Positions 24,824-33,395 of a DNA stretch of 64,000 nt are shown here, piece after piece. The stretch's first letter is position 1. Every line of letters begins with the position of its first letter. The DNA lies in contig CAYNTO010000003.1 of assembly GCA_964400355.1 (NCBI GenBank), positions 1 to 64,000 of the forward strand, given 5' to 3'. This DNA is from JACKAL01 sp964400355. GTDB lineage: Bacteria > Bdellovibrionota > Bdellovibrionia > Bdellovibrionales > JAGQZY01. Under the pieces are notes generated by a model. The model made no database searches. It had not been told where the DNA came from and worked only from the letters and a program-made list of their open reading frames with translations. The position numbers and the translations under genes were made by a program.

Positions 24824-26794
24824 AATGGTGTTGAGCAAGCGTGACGAATCAATGGGTTTGGTGAGATAATCGTTGCATCCAGCTTCAATGCTGCGTTGGC
24901 GGTCTTCTTTCATCGCATTGGCGGTGAGGGCAATTATGGGCTTGTCGTAGCCCTGTGCGCGCAAGTTTTCCGTGGCCATATAACCGTCCATAATTGGCAT
25001 CTGAATATCCATTAAAATCAGATCGAAATCATCTTTAAGAGCTTTCTCTACACCCACAGCTCCATTGACGGCACTTTGCACGCTAATCCCAGCCTTGGTG
25101 AGATAGACGCGTATGAGAATCTTATTTTCTTCGCTGTCGTCCACGACAAGAATTTTTTTACCACGGAGTATATCCAACGTGTTGGCTTCTGCTTTTGGTG
25201 TGACAATCGGTGTTTTATCCAGGCTGGCGTCACAATTTTGAACTGTGGCTAAGAATGTGGAGCCTTCACCCTCGGCAGTAGATTCGAGGATGACATCGCC
25301 ATTCATCAACTGGGCGAGCTTTTTCGAAAGCACCAGTCCCAACCCTGTTCCGCCATATTTACGCGTCGTGGATTGGTCGGCCTGGGTGAACAAGGCAAAA
25401 AGCTTTTGCTTCTGGTCGTCTTTTAACCCAATTCCTGTATCAGAAATTCGGAAGCGCAGTTCTGAGACAGTGCTGGAATAGGTAATAATCACTTTTCCAT
25501 TGTGAGTGAAGCGCAGAGCATTGCTTATCAAATTCACAAGGATTTGCTGTAGGCGAAGACGATCCGTATGCACGATCTCAAGAGCTGAGTCTTCGATATG
25601 AAACTCAACAGTATTGCCGCGTTCCTGGGCTTGCAACTGAAACAAAACGCGCAGCTCATACAGCAAATCTTCAATATTAAACTTGGTGGTTTCGAGCTCT
25701 AGGTGACCGGATTCGACTTTTGAGATGTCGAGAATATCGTTAATGATGCGGCTTAAATTTTTTCCAGTGCGATCAATCACCTCAAGGTATTTAACGCGTT
25801 CTTCGTGCGGCACACTGGGATCACGTAAGACTTCTGCAAAACCTAAAATCACGCCTAAGGGAGTGCGAATCTCATGACTCATGTTTGCGAGAAACAACGA
25901 CTTAAGTTGGTTGGCGCTTTCGGCAATCTCGCGCTCGCCGATATTCTTTTTAAGATCATCGATCATATTATTAATTGCTCTTGCCAACTGGCCGAGCTCA
26001 TCATTGGAATGAACTGTGGCGCGATGGTCAAAGTCGCCGCGCCCGACGGCTTGGGCCGTATTCATAAGTTCTTTGAGGCTGGCGTTTAAATTTTTTCCAA
26101 AGCGAAACGTCAGGAGTAACCCTGTACTTTCGATTGTAAGCACAGTGAGCAGGAGGATGGACGCGAGCAGGCCCTCCAACCATCGCGAACCTGCGCCGAG
26201 GGAATCTGAGAAGATGGTCTCCAACACACTGATCTCCGAATTGATCTCTGCAAGGCGAGTCATGCTCTTGCGGAGCTTCTCGGAATTTGAGCCCTTTGAG
26301 AGAACGCCCTGATGGATCTCTTCGGCAACACGATTGAGTTCGTCCATGAGAATATCTGCGGAGGTCCACGCTACAATAGAATCATGGAGATAACTCACCT
26401 CGTGAAAACGGCGAATCATGGAGATCATGCCATCGATATCATCGGGATGGTTTCCGCCCTGAATAAATCCGTCACGGACGAGTTGGTGATTGTAGTTGGG
26501 TTTTAAAATTTCGAGGCGGGCGATTCGATCACCACGTGGCACTTCCAGATGCTTGTGAAAATCGCGAAAAAACTTTTCGTCTTCGTAGATCGCATAGAGA
26601 TAGAGGCTTTGAATGGCGTTTTTTTGTGCTTTGGACCAGACGCCTTCTCCGTTAACAAAGGCACGAACGGAAGAGAGAGTGTTCATTGCGAACATGAGAG
26701 TAAATAGCTCTAGAGCGATGAGGGTCGCCATTAGGCCAACTACCGCATAGAGCTTCGTTGAGACTGAGAGATCTCGCCACCATCGTACTACCAT
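24809..26794 (-). CDS. HAMP-domain hybrid histidine kinase with REC domain
   Basis: A 661-residue membrane kinase. Membrane segments at about 12-35 and 205-228 bracket a periplasmic sensor of about 170 residues resembling the DUF3365/Tll0287-like sensors (NAIQSLYLYAIYEDEKFFRDFHKHLEVPRGD). A HAMP linker follows (ELMNTAQAVGRGDFDHR), then HisKA with SHEIRTPLG, HATPase with GTGLGLVLS, and a receiver with its Asp in LILMDIQMPIMDG. It is close in kinase-REC part to the MHYT kinase at 18300, suggesting an old duplication with a different sensor. Confidence 0.9.
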   Translation of the reverse strand: MVVRWWRDLSVSTKLYAVVGLMATLIALELFTLMFAMNTLSSVRAFVNGEGVWSKAQKNAIQSLYLYAIYEDEKFFRDFHKHLEVPRGDRIARLEILKPNYNHQLVRDGFIQGGNHPDDIDGMISMIRRFHEVSYLHDSIVAWTSADILMDELNRVAEEIHQGVLSKGSNSEKLRKSMTRLAEINSEISVLETIFSDSLGAGSRWLEGLLASILLLTVLTIESTGLLLTFRFGKNLNASLKELMNTAQAVGRGDFDHRATVHSNDELGQLARAINNMIDDLKKNIGEREIAESANQLKSLFLANMSHEIRTPLGVILGFAEVLRDPSVPHEERVKYLEVIDRTGKNLSRIINDILDISKVESGHLELETTKFNIEDLLYELRVLFQLQAQERGNTVEFHIEDSALEIVHTDRLRLQQILVNLISNALRFTHNGKVIITYSSTVSELRFRISDTGIGLKDDQKQKLFALFTQADQSTTRKYGGTGLGLVLSKKLAQLMNGDVILESTAEGEGSTFLATVQNCDASLDKTPIVTPKAEANTLDILRGKKILVVDDSEENKILIRVYLTKAGISVQSAVNGAVGVEKALKDDFDLILMDIQMPIMDGYMATENLRAQGYDKPIIALTANAMKEDRQRSIEAGCNDYLTKPIDSSRLLNTIAKHI

Positions 26795-27028
26795 AATCTA
26801 AGTACCCATCCTCTTATAAAGACCCCGTCCCGGCAAGTCTCTATATCTCAGTATAAAAGAGGCCAGCGTGCTTCCCCGTGTTTGAAGAATTCTTCACAAT
26901 TGACCAGACTCGCGTTTTCCGAACTTGAGAGTCTCATTTTGAGACGCCGGAGAGTTGTTTCGGTTTTAGACAACTAGACTTTGAGTAAACAGTTTCTGGA
27001 ACGAAATGAAACATATTTGTTTTAAGCT

Positions 27029-27045
27029 GGAGCACTTTTTGCTCC
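27029..27045 (+). other. Hairpin in the 5' leader of the next gene
   Basis: GGAGCA-CTTTT-TGCTCC is a perfect 6-bp hairpin ending 10 bases before the ATG at 27056. The GGAG in its left arm is the only Shine-Dalgarno-like sequence nearby. A second small hairpin, GTCTCA-TTT-TGAGAC, lies at 26931-26945 in the same 261-base divergent region. Confidence 0.35.
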
Positions 27046-27055
27046 TTATCCTGGT

Positions 27056-27523
27056 ATGAAGAGTTTGGCTTTAATAGCATGCGCCATCTTAATACTGCCA
27101 GGATCGTTATGGGCCCAGGAGCACTCAGACATCACGTGCTCCGAGACGGCGGAGATGAACTATTCGTACCATACAGAATTGCTCATGCACGCCTACGAGA
27201 TTGCCAAAATCAGCCCCATAGAATTTGAAAATATGCGTTCAAAACTGGTTGCGAAGCGAGAAAGTGAATTGCAAAGATGCTGGCAACAGTATTCTGCAGA
27301 CGGTGAGGTCGCTCCACAGCGTGCGCCCGCCCAGGAAATATCCAACAGTTCGCGCGCGCCAGCGAGTGTGAAAATTCAATCTCCAGGCTGCCAGTTTCGT
27401 GAACCCCAGCGCCGCGGTGCCTTTGTCGAAGTCGTGGGCGCGCCCGAGGCGGAGGCGGAGCTACTAAAAGATGAAGACGGCTCACCAATTTACACGGGCG
27501 AGCGTATCTCCGTTGGTAACTAG
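27056..27523 (+). CDS. Small secreted protein, unknown
   Basis: A 155-residue protein with a signal peptide (residues 1-20, cleavage after LWA). The mature part carries helices with ECxx pairs (DITCSETAEM, RCWQQYS and GCQFREP) and an acidic tail, with no known domain. It stands alone 98 bases before purT, on the same strand. No family is recognised. Confidence 0.65.
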   Translation: MKSLALIACAILILPGSLWAQEHSDITCSETAEMNYSYHTELLMHAYEIAKISPIEFENMRSKLVAKRESELQRCWQQYSADGEVAPQRAPAQEISNSSRAPASVKIQSPGCQFREPQRRGAFVEVVGAPEAEAELLKDEDGSPIYTGERISVGN

Positions 27524-27621
27524 TTGCTATTAGAACTTTAAGCGCCAATTTACTGAGCTTCGGCTGGCCATTCTCAGTATCATCTGCTAAAAACCAAGCA
27601 ACTTTCCAATCTGGAGCGATT

Positions 27622-28773
27622 ATGAAAAAAATCATGCTATTGGGCTCGGGTGAGCTTGGCAAAGAGTTCGTTATTTCTGCCAAACGCCTCGGCGCTACGG
27701 TCGTTGCGGTTGATCGCTATGCCAATGCGCCCGCAATGCAAGTGGCAGATACGTGTGAAGTGATCGACATGCTGAACGCCGATGAACTGGAAAAAATTGT
27801 AAAAAAACATCAGCCCGAAATCATCGTCCCCGAGATCGAGGCGATCCGCACCGAAAAACTGAAAGATTTCGAGGCACAGGGAATTCAGGTGGTGCCAACC
27901 GCAAAAGCCACCCATTTAACGATGAACCGCGATGCCATCCGCGATGCTGCACGGAATGTTTTAAAATTAAGGACTGCCAATTATGCCTATGCTCTTTCCT
28001 ATGAAGAGTTGCATGCAGCAGCCCTTAAAATTGGATTTCCATGTGTGATTAAGCCGGTGATGTCGTCCTCAGGAAAAGGGCAATCTGTAGTCCGTTCAGA
28101 GGAAGACTTGCGGAAATCCTGGGATTACGCCATCTCCGGCATGCGCGGCACTACACAAAAAATAATCGTCGAGGAGTTTATTCACTTCGAAAGTGAGATC
28201 ACGCTTCTCACTGTAAAACAGAAAAAGGGCAAAACTTTATTTGTTCGTCCCATTGGCCATCGTCAAGAGCGCGGAGATTATCAAGAAAGTTGGTTGCCAG
28301 CTAAAATTTCGCCGAAGCATTTAGCAAAAGCGCAAGCCATGGCGAAAAAAGTAACCGATTACCTCGGCGGAGCCGGTGTGTTCGGTGTGGAATTTTTCCT
28401 TACAAAAAAGGAAGTTTATTTTTCGGAGCTATCACCGCGCCCCCATGATACCGGCATGGTAACGCTGACAGCGCAGAACTTATCGGAGTTTGACCTCCAT
28501 GCGCGTGCTATAATGGGACTTCCGATCAATGAGATTAGCTACTATGGAGCCAGCGCTTCGGCAGTAGTGCTTGCGGATCGCGATTCAAAGAGTTTCCGAT
28601 TTAGCGGCGTTGACTTAGCTCTCAAGGATAAGAACGTGGATGTGCGCATTTTTGGAAAACCGGAAACCCGGCCTTATCGCCGCATGGCTGTTGCCCTTGC
28701 TCGCGGTAAAGACACCAACGAGGCCCGCAAAAGAGCATTTAAAGCGGCACAAAAAGTAAAGATCACGTACTGA
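27622..28773 (+). CDS. purT: Formate-dependent GAR transformylase
   Basis: A 383-residue ATP-grasp enzyme that makes formyl-GAR from glycinamide ribonucleotide, formate and ATP in purine synthesis. The start MLLGSGELGKE is the conserved N-terminus, followed by VPEIEAI, HLTMNRDAIRD, the ATP loop VMSSSGKGQS, and the C-terminal ELSPRPHDTGMVTL. The length matches the family (about 390). GGAGCGATT precedes the ATG. Its stop overlaps the start of the radical SAM gene (ATGA type), an uncommon coupling. Confidence 0.95.
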   Translation: MKKIMLLGSGELGKEFVISAKRLGATVVAVDRYANAPAMQVADTCEVIDMLNADELEKIVKKHQPEIIVPEIEAIRTEKLKDFEAQGIQVVPTAKATHLTMNRDAIRDAARNVLKLRTANYAYALSYEELHAAALKIGFPCVIKPVMSSSGKGQSVVRSEEDLRKSWDYAISGMRGTTQKIIVEEFIHFESEITLLTVKQKKGKTLFVRPIGHRQERGDYQESWLPAKISPKHLAKAQAMAKKVTDYLGGAGVFGVEFFLTKKEVYFSELSPRPHDTGMVTLTAQNLSEFDLHARAIMGLPINEISYYGASASAVVLADRDSKSFRFSGVDLALKDKNVDVRIFGKPETRPYRRMAVALARGKDTNEARKRAFKAAQKVKITY

Positions 28774-29639
28774 TGTTTCAAAAGATTTACTTAGAGATTA
28801 GCAATGTCTGTAACCTCCAGTGCACTTTTTGCCCTGCTGTTGAGCGCGAAAAAGCGGTGCTCGAGGAGTCAGAATTGCGGGGATTTCTCACCAAGGTGCG
28901 CCCTCACGCCGAACGTGTGTGCTTTCACGTAATGGGAGAGCCGCTAGGTCACAAGCAATTTCCAAAATTTGTGGAGATTGCTGCCGAACTGGGAATCTCT
29001 TTGGAAATCACCTCCAATGGTACACTTCTTAATTCCCACAACCAAGCGGCACTGTTGAACCCCGCAGTGGTACAGGTGAATTTCTCGGTGCAGAGTTTCT
29101 TTGATAACTTTCCGGTTGCAGATCCTTCTGCGTATATCGAAAAGCTGTTTACTTTTGCAGAAGCCGCACTTATTCAGCGGCCTGATCTCTACGTTAACTT
29201 TCGTTTATGGAATCTCAACTCGGCGGACTCTTTTAATGACACACGGAACGAGGATTTTATTACTGCTTTGGAGCAGCGTTTTGAAGTAAATATTAATCGC
29301 ACGATTGACCCGGGCTTTAATAAATCAAAAAAACTTGTCGATCGGGTGTATCTACACTTCGACTCTCGGTTCGAATGGCCGAGCGATTTAGCACCGACAA
29401 AAAGTGTTCAGGGAACTTGTTACGGCACACGCACCCACATCGCAGTTCACGCCAATGGCACTGTTGTTCCCTGTTGTTTGGACAAGGAGGCTAAAATAAC
29501 CTTAGGCTCTTTACGCACACAATCTCTCGAAGACATTCTTGCCTCGTCGCGATTTCAAAACATAAAGAAGGGTTTTGAGAACGGCAAATTGGTCGAAGAG
29601 TTCTGCCAGAAGTGCTCTTACATCGAACGCTTCCGGTAG
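28773..29639 (+). CDS. Radical SAM protein with SPASM-like C-terminus
   Basis: A 288-residue enzyme. The radical SAM cluster motif is CNLQCTFC at residues 12-19, and FHVMGEPLGH and LEITSNGTLL match the SAM-binding strands. The C-terminal part carries CYGTR, VPCCLDKEA and CQKCSY, cysteines spaced like a SPASM or twitch auxiliary-cluster domain. It is co-translated with purT, but no pathway link is known. It could act on a peptide or on a small nucleotide-related molecule. Confidence 0.82.
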   Translation: MFQKIYLEISNVCNLQCTFCPAVEREKAVLEESELRGFLTKVRPHAERVCFHVMGEPLGHKQFPKFVEIAAELGISLEITSNGTLLNSHNQAALLNPAVVQVNFSVQSFFDNFPVADPSAYIEKLFTFAEAALIQRPDLYVNFRLWNLNSADSFNDTRNEDFITALEQRFEVNINRTIDPGFNKSKKLVDRVYLHFDSRFEWPSDLAPTKSVQGTCYGTRTHIAVHANGTVVPCCLDKEAKITLGSLRTQSLEDILASSRFQNIKKGFENGKLVEEFCQKCSYIERFR

Positions 29640-29642
29640 CGC

Positions 29643-30278
29643 TCAGAATTCAATAACTGTGTGGTGGATTTTCTCCAGCCGTTCTTTGGCCTGATGCCCA
29701 TGAGCAACAAGAATTACCGGAATTCCCATGGCATTTCCAACTTCGAGGTCGTGATCCGTATCTCCGATAAGCACGGTTCTGTCACGGTCTGTTTTGGCGG
29801 CTTCAATCAGCTGATGTCCACGGTGAATTTTACCTGCAGCGTATATGTTCTCGATTCCATAAATATGATCCAGGTAAGGGCGCAATTTGAACTCTGTCAT
29901 CATGCGATCAAGATTCACCTGATCCGTAGCTGACAAGATCGACTGCATCTTGTTCATATCCTTTATGCTTGCTAATAGCTCGCGCGCGCCCGGCACCAAG
30001 GTGCACCCAAAAATTCCGGACATAAAGTTCTCGATAAACTCATTGCATACCACATCGAACTCATCACCATCGGTGGGCAAACCAATTTTTTGATAGTACG
30101 TTCTGATCGGAAAACAAAATGTTTGTTGGTAGGCGGATCGATCAATGAGAGGGAGCTGGCGCTTCGCGAGGGAGAGGTTAACTGTTTGAATGGCGAAGTC
30201 GACGTCGGAAAGGAGAGTTCCGTTCCAGTCCCAGATAACGTGCTCAAATGGCGAAAGGTGTTTTTCTAGAGATTTCAT
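29643..30278 (-). CDS. HAD hydrolase, phosphoglycolate phosphatase-like
   Basis: A phosphatase of HAD subfamily I. Motif I is WDWNGTLLSD, in which the nucleophile Asp is kept while the usual second Asp is Asn. Motif II is the Ser/Thr of LSATDQ, then the Lys in AAGKIHRG, and motif IV is LIGDTDHDLEVG. The start is chosen at the internal ATG giving 211 residues; an upstream ATG adds 12 residues without similarity. It converges with the radical SAM gene with 3 bases between the stops. Confidence 0.82.
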   Translation of the reverse strand: MKSLEKHLSPFEHVIWDWNGTLLSDVDFAIQTVNLSLAKRQLPLIDRSAYQQTFCFPIRTYYQKIGLPTDGDEFDVVCNEFIENFMSGIFGCTLVPGARELLASIKDMNKMQSILSATDQVNLDRMMTEFKLRPYLDHIYGIENIYAAGKIHRGHQLIEAAKTDRDRTVLIGDTDHDLEVGNAMGIPVILVAHGHQAKERLEKIHHTVIEF

Positions 30279-30330
30279 GCTCAATTTGTTATCTTGTTGA
30301 CGTTTAAAATTCAATGGTTTTAATCCATAT

Positions 30331-31005
30331 ATGGCAAAGACGGCAATTCTCTGTTCCTACAATTCCCAACTCGGTGAAACGGGCCACAAAACGGGAGTTT
30401 CCCTTCTCGAAATCGCACCCATTGTGTACGAGCTCGAGCGCGCAGGGAACCACGTTGATTTGTTCAGCGCCGAGGGCCAAACCATACCGCTGGATCCCAG
30501 CTCACTTGATTTTTCAAACCCGATCGCCAGAGATTATTTTGAGCGTGCTACATTTCTGCAAAAACTGGAAACTCCCAAGCCTTTGTCGGCGCTCACCTCT
30601 GAGTATAGAGCACTTGTGGTGTGCGGAGGTTGGGGTTGCATTCCAGAATTTAGCCGTGTTTGGTCCCTAGGGGAGATTATCGCGAAAAGTGATGTGGCCG
30701 TATTGGCGGCGGCGGGATATGGAACGAGCATTCTCCTCCAGCCAGCGCTTAAGAAAATGTTTCACGGTTTTAAGGTGACCTCTCCGGCGCCAAAAGAGGA
30801 CCACGATGTAGGATTTAAAAAATTCTGGTCGTTTATGGTTTCAGAAGAACTCCACCGCGAAGGTTATGAATTGTCCTTTGCCAAACCATGGAGTCGCCAT
30901 GTTATGGTGTCCGACCGATTGATCACTGCACAGAATATTTTCTCTGCCCAAGCTCTCGGGGAAACCGTTGCGCGCCAACTGTCTAATCTGGAGAATTCTG
31001 TTTGA
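30331..31005 (+). CDS. DJ-1/PfpI family protein lacking the catalytic cysteine
   Basis: A 224-residue protein of the class I glutamine amidotransferase-like superfamily, Hsp31/chaperone-glyoxalase side (GHKTGVSLLEIAPIVYELERAG at the start, then LFSAEGQTIPLDPSS). At the nucleophile elbow it reads AVLAAAGYGTSILL where active members have A-C-H-G-P, so the Cys is Gly and the following His is Tyr. It should be catalytically inactive or use another chemistry. Its stop overlaps the rarD start by 4 bases, so they are co-translated. Confidence 0.8.
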   Translation: MAKTAILCSYNSQLGETGHKTGVSLLEIAPIVYELERAGNHVDLFSAEGQTIPLDPSSLDFSNPIARDYFERATFLQKLETPKPLSALTSEYRALVVCGGWGCIPEFSRVWSLGEIIAKSDVAVLAAAGYGTSILLQPALKKMFHGFKVTSPAPKEDHDVGFKKFWSFMVSEELHREGYELSFAKPWSRHVMVSDRLITAQNIFSAQALGETVARQLSNLENSV

Positions 31006-31955
31006 GCAAAAGCACAAGTCACTCTACTAGCGACATCAGTACTCTTGAAACCAAAAAAGGATACCTCTATGCCACTTTAGCGTATCTCGGTTGGGGGTTT
31101 TTTCCAATTTATTGGAAGTTACTCCTCGCTGTGCCAGCACTGGAGATTTTAAGTCATCGTATCCTATGGGGATTCGTATTTTATTTTGCCGTGCTCACTA
31201 TAAAACAAAAAAAATTTTCGCTCTTCATCCCTCACGAAAAGCGTGAAAAGCGACTTCTGCAGGGAGCTGCAGTGGTCATTATGCTCAATTGGTTCGTATA
31301 TGTATATGCTGTGAATTCCGGGCAAATCGTCGAAAGCAGCTTGGGCTATTTTATAAATCCTCTGGTAAACATAATCGTTGGCATGATGTTCTTAGGGGAG
31401 CGTTTGCAAGGCCTACAAAAATTGGCAGCTATGGTGGCGGCAGTGGGCGTTGCAGTGATCACTTACGATAAAGGCCGGCTACCTTGGATCGCACTGTTTT
31501 TGGCGCTGTCTTTTTCGTTGTATGGATTGCTCAAAAAAAACGTAAAAACATCTGGTGAAAAATCCAATTTGTACGAAACTACGGTCTTGCTCCCAGTGGC
31601 CTTGGGATTTCAGATATATTGGATTGTCTCAAACCACAGCCCCGTGATTGGGCCGTCGTTAGAAATTTCTTGGGGATTATTGGCTGTCCTCATGGGCGGC
31701 GGCATCATCACAGGGTTTCCGTTGATCTTTTTCGCGGAAGCCGCAAAACGCATACCATTTTATATGTTGGGATTCTTTCAGTTTCTCGCTCCGAGTTTAC
31801 AGTTTCTTTCCGGAGTTTTACTGTTTGGGGAGCCGCTCTCGGCAGTAACTTTTTCTGGTTTCGTTTTGATCTGGCTCGCGGGGGTGCTGTTGATACTGAA
31901 CAACGTGTTTAAAAGGCGTGTGCCACCAATAACAATAAGCGCACAAAAAAATTAA
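31002..31955 (+). CDS. rarD: RarD, EamA family transporter
   Basis: A 317-residue inner-membrane protein with about ten membrane segments, two EamA halves and the RarD signature near the start (GYLYATLAYLGWGFFPIYWK) and in the middle (SSLGYFINPLVNIIVGMMFLGERL). It starts at TTG, overlapping the previous gene. RarD proteins are drug/metabolite-type exporters whose substrate is not established. It ends in a TTAA shared with the convergent gene, each stop using three of the four bases. Confidence 0.9.
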   Translation: MSKSTSHSTSDISTLETKKGYLYATLAYLGWGFFPIYWKLLLAVPALEILSHRILWGFVFYFAVLTIKQKKFSLFIPHEKREKRLLQGAAVVIMLNWFVYVYAVNSGQIVESSLGYFINPLVNIIVGMMFLGERLQGLQKLAAMVAAVGVAVITYDKGRLPWIALFLALSFSLYGLLKKNVKTSGEKSNLYETTVLLPVALGFQIYWIVSNHSPVIGPSLEISWGLLAVLMGGGIITGFPLIFFAEAAKRIPFYMLGFFQFLAPSLQFLSGVLLFGEPLSAVTFSGFVLIWLAGVLLILNNVFKRRVPPITISAQKN

Positions 31956-32455
31956 ATCGCAAGCAACCGGTAGAGGTCTTCGAGGGCTTTCTCGAGCTCT
32001 TGAGAAGTAAATATCACGTGATTGATCTGAAAGAGGTTCTCATTACCCAGCTTAAATACGCGGGCAGTTGTTGCATCGTTAAATGTGGCGTGTGCCACTT
32101 GTTGTACTGTCATTGACAGCGGATCCTTGCTTTTTTCTACAGTAATATCGAGAATACAGTACTGCGCCAGCCACTTCTCGACGTCCAGATACTCTAATGT
32201 TTTGGCATCGGCATTGTTTTTGGTCACGACCCACTGACGCTCGTGTTCTTTGAGGGTCCACTCCACATTGTTTTTTGTGCCGGTGAGTGCGACTAACCTG
32301 TTGTTGCACCAATTCAGTGAATGGGTTTTCGTTCCGATACCCAGGCTTGTCCAAAAATCATTCATATGCCCTGTATTGAGCTGTACGACGGCGAAAACAG
32401 TGGCCGATAGGGCTACAATCAAAAAAGCAATTTTGGCGGATAAGCGTAAGTTCAT
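31952..32455 (-). CDS. Membrane-anchored protein, unknown
   Basis: A 167-residue protein with one N-terminal membrane segment (residues 7-26) and a polar rest with two cysteines (LNWCNNR and QYCILD). It reads leftward and shares its stop bases with rarD. No family is recognised; a periplasmic domain anchored in the inner membrane is likely. Confidence 0.6.
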   Translation of the reverse strand: MNLRLSAKIAFLIVALSATVFAVVQLNTGHMNDFWTSLGIGTKTHSLNWCNNRLVALTGTKNNVEWTLKEHERQWVVTKNNADAKTLEYLDVEKWLAQYCILDITVEKSKDPLSMTVQQVAHATFNDATTARVFKLGNENLFQINHVIFTSQELEKALEDLYRLLAI

Positions 32456-32559
32456 AGGCTACTTGTATCACAAATGGCCTTTGCCATGCATGGCGCATGG
32501 CCGCTGGGGGCGAGCAAAATGGAATTGCCGATAGGTTAAAACGAGACTAGTCTTTATGC

Positions 32560-32862
32560 ATGGAGAACGAACACTACAAACCGCAGGCACAAGAGCATCA
32601 GGAGCCGCCGATTGAAGTCCCGCCCCAGGCGCTATCGCAGGAGTCGCTCGAGGCACTCATAGAGTCCTTTATCTTGCGCGAAGGCACGGACTACGGATCA
32701 GTGGAGATGTCGTTGGAAACTAAGAAACAGCAAATCCACCGCCAAATGAAAAAAGGCGATATTAAAATAACCTTCGATCCCAACACAGAAACTGTAAGCC
32801 TCATGACCGCGCGCGACTGGAAAAAACTTCAGCAGCAATTTCCACCGTCTGTTTCGAATTAG
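32560..32862 (+). CDS. yheU: YheU family (UPF0270) protein
   Basis: A 100-residue protein whose residues 17-70 carry the YheU/UPF0270 signature: IEVPPQALSQESLEALIESF, then LREGTDYGSVEMSLE. It is a small helical protein of unknown function, longer than E. coli YheU by an N-terminal extension rich in Q and E. Its stop overlaps that of the convergent SET gene by two bases. Confidence 0.85.
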   Translation: MENEHYKPQAQEHQEPPIEVPPQALSQESLEALIESFILREGTDYGSVEMSLETKKQQIHRQMKKGDIKITFDPNTETVSLMTARDWKKLQQQFPPSVSN

Positions 32863-33332
32863 CGGCTTCGTAATAACCACTGTGAGATGAAGCCGCGGTA
32901 TTTTTTACGAACGGCTTGCGGCATATTTTTATAATTGCCAATAACCCCTCGGCAAGAGGCCGTACCACAACGGCAACGCATTTTCCACCAAGGATTCTTT
33001 TCCGTCATTTCATAATCCCAGGTGATCTCTTCGCCGGCGGCAATGGGCCGCATAGCTACAATTTTAATTTTCTCTTTGATGCCGCAGTTGGCTTCGCAGG
33101 AATGATTGATGTAACGGGCAAGACCTAAAGAGTCGCGCCAAAGTGCAGGGCCAATCTGAATGGCGTGATTCAAGAGATCGGTCGTCCAGCCATCAAACAG
33201 GTCATCATAGATGGGTCCGTCAAAGACAGCGACCACTTCGCCCTTGCGTATAGGTTTAATGGCGACGACACCTCGGCCGAACTTATTCTTACGAACACGC
33301 ACCTTGCGGTTGTCATATCTTGAGAGGCTCAC
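32859..33332 (-). CDS. SET-domain protein (putative lysine methyltransferase)
   Basis: A 157-residue single SET domain. The SAM- and lysine-binding motifs are GRGVVAIKPIRKGEVV near residue 20, RYINHSCEANC near 93, and GEEITWDYE near 119, followed by the post-SET-like zinc cysteines CRCGTASCRG near 139. Starts at GTG with GGAG upstream. Bacterial SET proteins may modify ribosomal, histone-like or host proteins. The target here is unknown. Its gene is head-to-head in orientation with nothing that hints at a substrate. Confidence 0.88.
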   Translation of the reverse strand: MSLSRYDNRKVRVRKNKFGRGVVAIKPIRKGEVVAVFDGPIYDDLFDGWTTDLLNHAIQIGPALWRDSLGLARYINHSCEANCGIKEKIKIVAMRPIAAGEEITWDYEMTEKNPWWKMRCRCGTASCRGVIGNYKNMPQAVRKKYRGFISQWLLRSR

Positions 33333-33395
33333 CCAGTGCTCCGTCTGTGTAGAGTTTGCAGATATTCTAGAAGAGTCGTCGCAATATTGTAAAGT

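Noticed and set aside
32483..32494. Palindrome GCCATGCATGGC before yheU
   Set aside because: A 12-base palindrome alone is common by chance and no other signal supports a site.
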